Assembly (NCBI GenBank): GCA_016212845.1
Contig: JACRDR010000220.1
Span: forward strand, 1 to 10,510
Direction: 5' to 3'
Origin: Elusimicrobiota bacterium
GTDB taxonomy: Bacteria > Elusimicrobiota > Elusimicrobia > UBA1565 > JACRDR01
DNA length: 10,510 nt
The number at the start of each line of letters is the position of its first letter. Position 1 is the first letter of the stretch. Of the stretch, positions 5,462-10,510 are shown one piece after another. The translations under genes and the position numbers were made by a program. The notes beneath the pieces are model-generated. The model saw only the letters and a program-made list of their open reading frames with translations, had not been told where the DNA came from and ran no database searches.

Positions 5462-6481
5462 TTACTTCTTCCGGCCCAACACGCCCACCTTCGGGACTAC
5501 GCCGTGCGGCAATTGCTTCAGGATGTCGAAGCCCGCGTGCTTATACCACTCGCGGAGCTCCTCTTTGACGTGCTTGTACTGGTAGGGCGGCGCCAGCCAG
5601 TCGAAGTTCTCGATCAGCCTCACCTGGAAGTGCGGATGCACCGAGAACGTCAGGTACTTCACCAACGGGATCGCGCCGAGCGCCGTGATCGGGTAGCACA
5701 GCGCGTAGAGCAGCGGCACCGGCAGCCGCGTCGTCACCAGCCTCACCGCGTCGCTGAAGATCATCCGCGCCCAAACGATCAGCCAGACCAAAGGCAGGAT
5801 CGACTTGAGCCACGACCGCCCCGTCCGCAGCGGGTTCGACGAGAAGCTGCGCCACGAGCCCGGCCGGCCGTAGACCCAGACCGAGACGAGCGCGCCGGCC
5901 TTCGCCAGCGGCGCGACGTGCAGGAACGCGTCCTCGGTGCTCGACGTGTGATGCAACACGCCCTGGCTGTAGATGATGTCGAAGGTCGCGGGCTTGAAAG
6001 GCGGGTGCAGCAGGTCGCCGTTGACGAGATGGAGGTTCGAGTCCTCGACGGCCGCCGGGATCAAGCGCGTGATCGCTTCCGAGAGATCCATCGACACCAC
6101 CGTCGCCCCGAGCGAGCGCGCGACGCGCGAGTAACGCCCCATGCCGCAGCCCGCGTCGAGCGTCAGCTTGCCCTCGAACTCGTTTTCCGGGATCTGCGTC
6201 TCTTCGAGAAAGATCGGCTTGTCCTCGGGCATGCTGCCCGGATAGCGCAGCCACTCGTAGGCGAAGCTGGTCTGCGTCTTTTTCACGTCGGCGAGCATGG
6301 AATCCTTCGGGTAGAGCCGCGGGATGCCGTTGTGGATCGGGAACTCCCGCTTGCAGCCGGCGCACGCGAGGGCGCCGGTCTCGAGCCAGACGTCGGGACG
6401 CGGATGCTCATCGAGCGAGGCGAAGCGCACGTCGCCGCCGCAGTCGGGACAGGCGAGGAGCGGGAGCAGCGACGTCCTCAC
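5462..6481 (-). CDS. SAM-dependent methyltransferase with N-terminal Trm112-like zinc ribbon
   Basis: 339 residues. Residues 1-55 form a Trm112-like zinc ribbon: CPDC (11-14), CAGC (40-43) and REFPIHNGIPRL (45-56). A class I SAM methyltransferase core follows: LTLDAGCGMGRYSRVA (107-121, motif I glycine loop), SMDLS (130-134, acidic ribose-binding end of strand 2), NGDLLHPPF (154-162), and FDIIYSQGVLHHT (167-179). The long C-terminal part has hydrophobic stretches (about 220-275) that may contact membrane or a lipid-linked substrate. Zinc-ribbon/Methyltransf_11 fusions are common in glycan and antibiotic loci, so a sugar or polyprenyl-linked saccharide is the likely acceptor (inference). It is the last gene of the four-gene minus-strand operon and starts at GTG inside a GTGA overlap with the YbhN gene. 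Its Shine-Dalgarno GGAG lies 8 nt upstream within a hairpin. Confidence 0.9.
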   Translation of the reverse strand: MRTSLLPLLACPDCGGDVRFASLDEHPRPDVWLETGALACAGCKREFPIHNGIPRLYPKDSMLADVKKTQTSFAYEWLRYPGSMPEDKPIFLEETQIPENEFEGKLTLDAGCGMGRYSRVARSLGATVVSMDLSEAITRLIPAAVEDSNLHLVNGDLLHPPFKPATFDIIYSQGVLHHTSSTEDAFLHVAPLAKAGALVSVWVYGRPGSWRSFSSNPLRTGRSWLKSILPLVWLIVWARMIFSDAVRLVTTRLPVPLLYALCYPITALGAIPLVKYLTFSVHPHFQVRLIENFDWLAPPYQYKHVKEELREWYKHAGFDILKQLPHGVVPKVGVLGRKK

Positions 6482-7476
6482 CGCAGGTTCTCCTGCGCGG
6501 CCTTCGACAGCGAACCGAACGTGTGGCCGAGCTTATAAAGGAACACGAGCCCGAGGAGCGTCGAAACGAGGTAAAAAAGGAGATGCACGATGCCGGCGTA
6601 GGCCAGCGCCGCGGCCTCGGGAACGTGCCAGGTCACCAAGAGAGCCTTTACGAACTGCTCGTAGGTGCCGAACGCGCCGGGCGCCGCGGGCACGGCGGAA
6701 GCGGCCGCCGCCGTCGAGAGGATGACGACGCTGCGTCCGTAGCCGATGTACTCCGAAAGGCCCATCCCTTTGGCGGCGAGAAAGTAGATGGCTGAGTCGA
6801 CCAGCCACAAGGAAAGGCTCAGAGCCGCGGTGGCGAGCATCACGAGGGGCGAGCGCAGCGCGCGGCTGCCCAGCGCCGCCTTTTGCACCAGATCGCGGAA
6901 TCTCTCCGGCAGCTTGCCGACCCACGCCGCGCGGCCCGCCTCCAGCTCACGGTCGAGCAGCGTTACGACGACCAAGCCGACGGAGAGCCCGATCACGGCG
7001 ACGAGCGCCCCGGTCCGGACCCTGGGATCGACCGTCTCCGGGTAGAAGCTCGCGGCGGTCACGAAGAGGGTGAGCAAGGCGATCATGTCGAGCGCGCGCT
7101 CCACGAAGATCGTGGCCATCGCGTAGACTCCGGGAATGCTCAGCTCGACGCTCGCGAGGTACCCCCGGATAAATTCGCCGAGCCTAAACAGAAGGACGTT
7201 ATTGAGGCCGAGGCCGATCGCCTCGAGCTGGAAAAGCATCCAGACCGACGGCGGCGGCGCCTCCGGAGACCGCGGAGCGCCGTCGAGAAGCAGGCGCCAG
7301 CGGACCGCCCGCACGAAAAGGTCCGAGAAGGCCACCATGACCAGGGGGATCAGGTAGCGGACGTCCATCTCGGAGGCCGCCTGCTGCAGCTCGGCGATCG
7401 AGACCTTGCGCAGCGCGAGCCACAGGAAAAACGCGGTGACTCCGAATCCGAGCGCGGCCGATACCCACTTTTTCAC
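6478..7476 (-). CDS. YbhN/UPF0104 (LPG_synthase_TM) family integral membrane protein, flippase-like
   Basis: 332 residues with about eight predicted membrane segments, the usual length for this family. Family members include the membrane domain of lysyl-phosphatidylglycerol synthase (MprF flippase) and proteins near glycan loci thought to move lipids or polyprenyl-linked precursors. Seen: N-terminal anchor (about 4-22), AVRWRLLL (57-64), LFRLGEFIRGYLA (96-108), IFVERALDMIALL (123-135, the family ER-D motif), and the PAAPGAFGTYEQF segment (263-275), which corresponds to the family proline/glycine motif before the last helices. I chose GTG 7476 because it overlaps the upstream stop as GTGA and begins MKKWVS just before the first helix. 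A longer frame to 7626 would add 50 Arg-rich residues encoded antisense-like inside the upstream gene. No Shine-Dalgarno is visible, so reinitiation is likely. Confidence 0.9.
   Translation of the reverse strand: MKKWVSAALGFGVTAFFLWLALRKVSIAELQQAASEMDVRYLIPLVMVAFSDLFVRAVRWRLLLDGAPRSPEAPPPSVWMLFQLEAIGLGLNNVLLFRLGEFIRGYLASVELSIPGVYAMATIFVERALDMIALLTLFVTAASFYPETVDPRVRTGALVAVIGLSVGLVVVTLLDRELEAGRAAWVGKLPERFRDLVQKAALGSRALRSPLVMLATAALSLSLWLVDSAIYFLAAKGMGLSEYIGYGRSVVILSTAAAASAVPAAPGAFGTYEQFVKALLVTWHVPEAAALAYAGIVHLLFYLVSTLLGLVFLYKLGHTFGSLSKAAQENLR
6482..6497 (-). promoter_or_regulatory. Hairpin that sequesters the ribosome binding site of the methyltransferase gene
   Basis: On the mRNA sense (minus) strand the last codons of the YbhN-like gene read CGCAGG-AGAA-CCTGCG and abut the GTG start of the methyltransferase. 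The arms are perfect 6-bp complements (6492-6497 and 6482-6487) around an AGAA loop. The Shine-Dalgarno AGGAG spans the stem and loop. A ribosome finishing the upstream gene would melt it, so it probably enforces translational coupling. The pairing is seen; the function is inferred. Confidence 0.5.
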
Positions 7477-9386
7477 AAAGATCGGGCGCGATTGTACCAA
7501 TAAGCCGCGGAGGCGGATACGACGAGCGCCGAGAGCAGGAGCCCGATCGAAAATGACATGGGCGCGTACGCGAGGTCGACGCTCCACGAGCCGCCGGGGA
7601 CGCGGATCTTCTGGAAGGCGCCCCACGCGGGCTCGGGCGTCACCCGGGCGCCGTCGACGCGCGCCTCCCAGCCGGGGTAGCGGGGCTCCGCCAAATACAG
7701 CCAGCCGGGAGGAGTCTCCCCCACCACGGAGACCCGGCCGGGCTCGCGCAGGTACGGCACCGGGCGCGCCGCGGTCAGAGGCGGCAGTCCGGCTTCGAGG
7801 CCCGCCGGGATCCGGCTCGCGGCGTCGTCGGGCAGCCAGAACGCGCCGGAGACGGGGGACGGGCTCCGGTACCCGTGCCAGAGCGACTGCCCCAGGTAGC
7901 GGAGCGTTCCCTCCGGGTAGCGTTCGCGCGTCAAAAGCACGGAGGCACCCACCCAGGGCAGGTAGCGCGCGGCTTCCGCCATGTTGGGGCGCGTGAAAAG
8001 GAAGTCCATCACCTCGTAGTTCGCCTGCGGCACGAGCGGCTCGCCGAATCCCGCGACCGCGGCGGCGCGATACGGCACGTTGGTGAGGCCGTAGAAGCGA
8101 TGCTTGAGATCGAACGCCGCGGCTTCCCGGTTAGCCCCCGCGCCCTGAGTCCACTCGAGCGCGCGCGGCGACAGCAGATAGCGCTCACCGCCCAGCTCGC
8201 GCTGGAGCGTGCGCGCGAGCGGTCCGGGGTCGGTGAAGAACGGCTTCAGCGCCGTCGGCTGCGACAGCGACGCGTAGAGCGCGAGCTCGGCCGCGATGAG
8301 CGCGGCCCACGCGCCCGCGCGCCGGCCGGTTCCGACGCCCGCGGCCACGGCGAGCGCCGCGGCCGGCAGGAGCAGATATGTGAGATTGCCCGGGTAGCGG
8401 ACCGCGCGCAGGACGGGCAGGTGCCGCCAGCACCAGACGGAGACCGGATTGGAGCCGCCGAGCGCGAGCACGATCACCGCCGCCCCGTAGGCCGCGAGCG
8501 GCCAACGCAGGCCGGGACGCAGCCGAGCGAGCCCGGCGGCCGCGGCCGCGCTCGCGGCCAGGCCCAACCACCACGAGCGCCACCACTGCGTCGCGGCGTC
8601 GAGACCCGCCGAGGAGAACCACGGAGCGAGCAGCCCGCCGAGATCCTTCGGCTCGAGCCCGAAAGCCAAGACCTCGTCGAGCGGCATGCCCGAGCCGCGA
8701 TGAGAGCCCGCCGCCAGCTCGATCGCCGGCACGAGCAAGACCGCGCCGAGCCCGGCGGCATACGCGACGGCTCCGGCCCACGCCCCAACGGCGGGAATCT
8801 TCCGCCGCAGCAGCCACGAGAACAAAAACGCGGCGGCCGCGCCCCCCGCGAGCATGAGCGGATAGCCGCTCAAGAACGCGAGCGCCGCCGTGAGGCCGAA
8901 GAGCCACGGCTCCTCCGAGAACAGGAGAAGGCCGGGCAGGAGAGCGAGCGTCGAGAGGTGGTTGAGAAACGGCACGCGGCTGGCGAGAACGCCGCAGCCG
9001 GCCCACGCGGCCGCGCCCGCGAGCGCGGCCGGCGCCGCGAGGCGCAGCCGTCGAAGCCAGCAGAAAGTCAGGAACGCGGCGAGACCGTAGTGGAACGCGT
9101 GGTACATCGAGAGCGCGGTCTCGAAGCCGAACACGTGGAACGGCAGCGTGCCCGGATACCACGCCGCGCCCTGCATCTCGGCGGCCAGCGGCATTCCGAG
9201 GTAAACGAAGGGATCCCACAACGGCGCGTGGCCTCGGGCCAGCTCCTGAGCGGCGAGCGCGCGCCACGGGAAGTGGATGTAGAGCAAGTCGCCCCAGAAA
9301 AAGGTGCGCCCCGCGAGCGCGGGGACCAGAAAGAACGCCGAAAGCGCGGCGGGCCAGAGCCAGGGACGGACGTCCGCGGGCTTCAC
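7473..9386 (-). CDS. YfhO family membrane protein (GT-C-like)
   Basis: 637 residues, somewhat shorter than Firmicute YfhO (about 850). YfhO proteins are multi-pass GT-C-like enzymes; Bacillus and Listeria members help glycosylate cell-wall polymers using undecaprenyl-phosphate sugars. Seen: first helix at about 8-26, then the large external loop with GDLLYIHFPWRA (32-43), PLWDPFVYLGMPLAAE (55-70) and WYPGTLPF (76-83), the family hallmark. About ten hydrophobic segments follow to near residue 420. An external C-terminal domain ends with YLAEPRYPGWEARVDG and an FQKIRVPGG strand. A final helix (FSIGLLLSALVVS) closes the protein. GTG 9386 was chosen because it forms a GTGA overlap with the upstream stop and begins just before the first helix. 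The frame stays open to 9653, but that extension is Arg/Pro-rich and antisense-like. Probable role: transfer of a lipid-linked sugar to a surface glycan (inference). Confidence 0.88.
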   Translation of the reverse strand: MKPADVRPWLWPAALSAFFLVPALAGRTFFWGDLLYIHFPWRALAAQELARGHAPLWDPFVYLGMPLAAEMQGAAWYPGTLPFHVFGFETALSMYHAFHYGLAAFLTFCWLRRLRLAAPAALAGAAAWAGCGVLASRVPFLNHLSTLALLPGLLLFSEEPWLFGLTAALAFLSGYPLMLAGGAAAAFLFSWLLRRKIPAVGAWAGAVAYAAGLGAVLLVPAIELAAGSHRGSGMPLDEVLAFGLEPKDLGGLLAPWFSSAGLDAATQWWRSWWLGLAASAAAAAGLARLRPGLRWPLAAYGAAVIVLALGGSNPVSVWCWRHLPVLRAVRYPGNLTYLLLPAAALAVAAGVGTGRRAGAWAALIAAELALYASLSQPTALKPFFTDPGPLARTLQRELGGERYLLSPRALEWTQGAGANREAAAFDLKHRFYGLTNVPYRAAAVAGFGEPLVPQANYEVMDFLFTRPNMAEAARYLPWVGASVLLTRERYPEGTLRYLGQSLWHGYRSPSPVSGAFWLPDDAASRIPAGLEAGLPPLTAARPVPYLREPGRVSVVGETPPGWLYLAEPRYPGWEARVDGARVTPEPAWGAFQKIRVPGGSWSVDLAYAPMSFSIGLLLSALVVSASAAYWYNRARSL

Positions 9387-10510
9387 GGCGCCCGCCGGCC
9401 GGGCTTTTGCCGGAGCAGCTCGTCGATGCGCCGCTCGCGGTCGTCGTCCCAGAGCCCGGCGACGCCGGCGCCGGGGCCGAGCTTGGAGCGCCGGGCGCGG
9501 GCTTCGAGCAGAATCAGGCGCGCCGAATCCAGGCGGCCCTCGACCGCCTCGAGCTCCGCGAGGATCAACCTGGGGCTCAAGAATTCGGGTTGGAGCGCCA
9601 AGACCTCGCGCGCGGCCGCCGCCGCGCGGTCGAGCGCACCGAAGGCGGCCCACAGCTCGGCGAGCCTCGCGCGGTAGACGGGATTGGCGGGCTCCGCGTC
9701 GGCGGCGAGCCGGATTCGCCGGAGCGCCTCGCCCACGCGGGCGGGATTGGCGAGGAGGTCTTCCTGAGCGAGACGGGCGTGGATCGCGCCGTCGTCGGGC
9801 GCGAGCCGCGACGCGCGCTCGAGCGCCGCGATGCGCTTGTCCACCGAGACCGCGGATTCGGCCTCAGCCAACGCGCGGCGCAGCAGAAAGCGAGGCGCGG
9901 CCGCGCCTACCGCGACCGCGAGCCCGATGCCGGTGAACCAGCGCTGCAGGCGGAGCGGCGTGCCGTGATCGGCGGCCCGGCTCTCGCCCAACCGCCCGGC
10001 CGAAAGGCCGACGGCGGCGGAAGCCGCGAGCGCCGCCAAGAACGCCGGAGACGCCGGCACGTCGGCGACGAAGCCGTAGACCGCGAACGCGACGAACGCG
10101 GCGGAGGCGGCGCGCGCGGCCCCGTCGAGCCGCGCAAATCCCGCCGGCACCGAGGCGACGGAGGCGGCCGCGAAAAGGAGGAGCCCGAAATAGCCGGTCT
10201 CGGCCCCGACGCCGAGCGCGAAGGACTGAGCGCCTCCGGCCCAGCCGGCCCGGGCGAGCTCGCGCCCCAGGAGCCCCGGACCCACGCCGACGACCGAATT
10301 CGCGCGGAGGATCGAGACGGCGGCCGCCCAGCCTGCGCCCGGATTCCAGGCGCTCCAGCCGCGCGCGTCGAAGATGAGACCCGCCGCCGCCGCGGCTAGC
10401 ACGACGAGGCCCGCGCCGCGGCGCCGGCCGGCCAGCACGCACCAGAGCCCGGAGGCCGCGAGCGCGACGCGCGCCGGCCAGGAACCGAGCACGGCCAGGG
10501 CGGCGGCCGC
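9383..10510 (-). CDS. Wzy/O-antigen ligase-like membrane protein with C-terminal TPR domain, 5' end outside the window
   Basis: 375 C-terminal residues are visible; the frame is open at 10510, so the true start lies beyond. The visible N-terminal half has several membrane helices and the segment RANSVVGVGPGLLGREL (about 70-86) followed by GAETGYFGLLLF (about 103-114). This is the pattern of the main periplasmic loop of O-antigen ligase/polymerase (Wzy_C) proteins, often N-x-x-x-G-x-G-x-G...E-x-G-x-x-G. The His-Asn usually seen just before the glutamate is not evident here. After the last helix (about 195-213) a helical region (about 215-350) resembles three TPR repeats, such as AALERASRLAPDDGAIHARLAQ and AAAREVLALQPEFLSPRLILAEL-type pairs. 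Wzy-TPR fusions are common in exopolysaccharide systems. Distinguishing polymerase from ligase needs the missing half. Its stop overlaps the YfhO start as GTGA. Confidence 0.78.
   Translation of the reverse strand, partial: AAAALAVLGSWPARVALAASGLWCVLAGRRRGAGLVVLAAAAAGLIFDARGWSAWNPGAGWAAAVSILRANSVVGVGPGLLGRELARAGWAGGAQSFALGVGAETGYFGLLLFAAASVASVPAGFARLDGAARAASAAFVAFAVYGFVADVPASPAFLAALAASAAVGLSAGRLGESRAADHGTPLRLQRWFTGIGLAVAVGAAAPRFLLRRALAEAESAVSVDKRIAALERASRLAPDDGAIHARLAQEDLLANPARVGEALRRIRLAADAEPANPVYRARLAELWAAFGALDRAAAAAREVLALQPEFLSPRLILAELEAVEGRLDSARLILLEARARRSKLGPGAGVAGLWDDDRERRIDELLRQKPGRRAP

Noticed and set aside
4859..6538. 559-codon open frame on the plus strand
   Set aside because: It is out of frame with the 4056-5459 gene and then antisense to the methyltransferase gene. 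Composition is Arg/Asp/Val-rich and low in structure, while both overlapped genes have clear motifs.
7477..7626. N-terminal extension of the YbhN-like protein by 50 residues
   Set aside because: The added residues are Arg-rich and encoded inside the YfhO gene's conserved C-terminal domain. The GTG at 7476 gives a normal family N terminus.
9387..9653. N-terminal extension of the YfhO-family protein by 89 residues
   Set aside because: The extension is Arg/Pro/Gly-rich, lies in the TPR-coding part of the upstream gene, and precedes a natural GTGA-coupled start just before the first membrane helix.
7875..9677. 600-codon open frame on the plus strand
   Set aside because: It lies antisense to the YfhO gene and its product is dominated by Arg, Glu, Gln, Gly and Pro without any domain or hydrophobic pattern. 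This is the usual shadow frame of a GC-rich gene.
1..10510. Mobile element, CRISPR array, toxin-antitoxin or phage-defence system
   Set aside because: No transposase, integrase, nuclease, direct-repeat array or small overlapping toxin/antitoxin pair was seen on either strand.

Overview
The window is a GC-rich (roughly two-thirds G+C by eye), densely coding stretch of a bacterial chromosome. It holds eight protein genes, of which the first and last run off the ends. No RNA gene, insertion sequence, CRISPR array or phage gene is visible. Gene content (a possible leaderless asparagine synthetase, a GT4 glycosyltransferase, a Wzy-like polymerase with TPRs, YfhO and YbhN membrane proteins, DUF1684) and frequent GTG starts suggest an environmental bacterium such as an Elusimicrobiota, Acidobacteriota or deltaproteobacterial-type lineage. 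The sequence alone does not fix the phylum.

Layout. Positions 1-831 (minus) hold the N-terminal 277 residues of an AsnB-type glutamine-dependent amidotransferase. A 216-bp intergenic region (832-1047) carries its promoter and a perfect AT-rich inverted repeat. A minus-strand pair follows: a membrane-anchored alpha/beta hydrolase (2202-3089) and, 5 nt downstream, a GT4 glycosyltransferase (1048-2196). Facing away from the hydrolase is a plus-strand pair of exported proteins: a DUF1684 protein with an FHA-like N-terminal half (3081-3965) and an unrecognised protein with a His/Cys pattern like permuted papain-fold enzymes (4056-5459). The hydrolase and DUF1684 start codons lie inside each other's reading frames (9-bp overlap). 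The plus pair ends 2 bp from the stop of a second minus-strand operon, which is read from the right edge: Wzy/O-antigen-ligase-like protein with TPRs (9383-10510, 5' partial), YfhO-family membrane protein (7473-9386), YbhN/UPF0104 flippase-like protein (6478-7476), and a Trm112-like zinc ribbon plus SAM methyltransferase (5462-6481). These four genes are joined by three identical 4-nt GTGA stop/start overlaps. The last junction also has a hairpin that buries the Shine-Dalgarno.

Together the minus-strand genes look like a surface-glycan or lipid-linked saccharide locus: sugar transfer (GT4), possible amidation (AsnB), polymerisation or ligation (Wzy-like), polyprenyl-sugar-dependent transfer (YfhO), lipid or precursor transport (YbhN) and methyl capping (methyltransferase). 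The two exported plus-strand proteins inside it have no assigned role. The most unusual points are the SGGIESS variant of the AsnB ATP-binding loop, the unassigned His/Cys exported protein, the nested divergent starts, and the hairpin-gated methyltransferase start.
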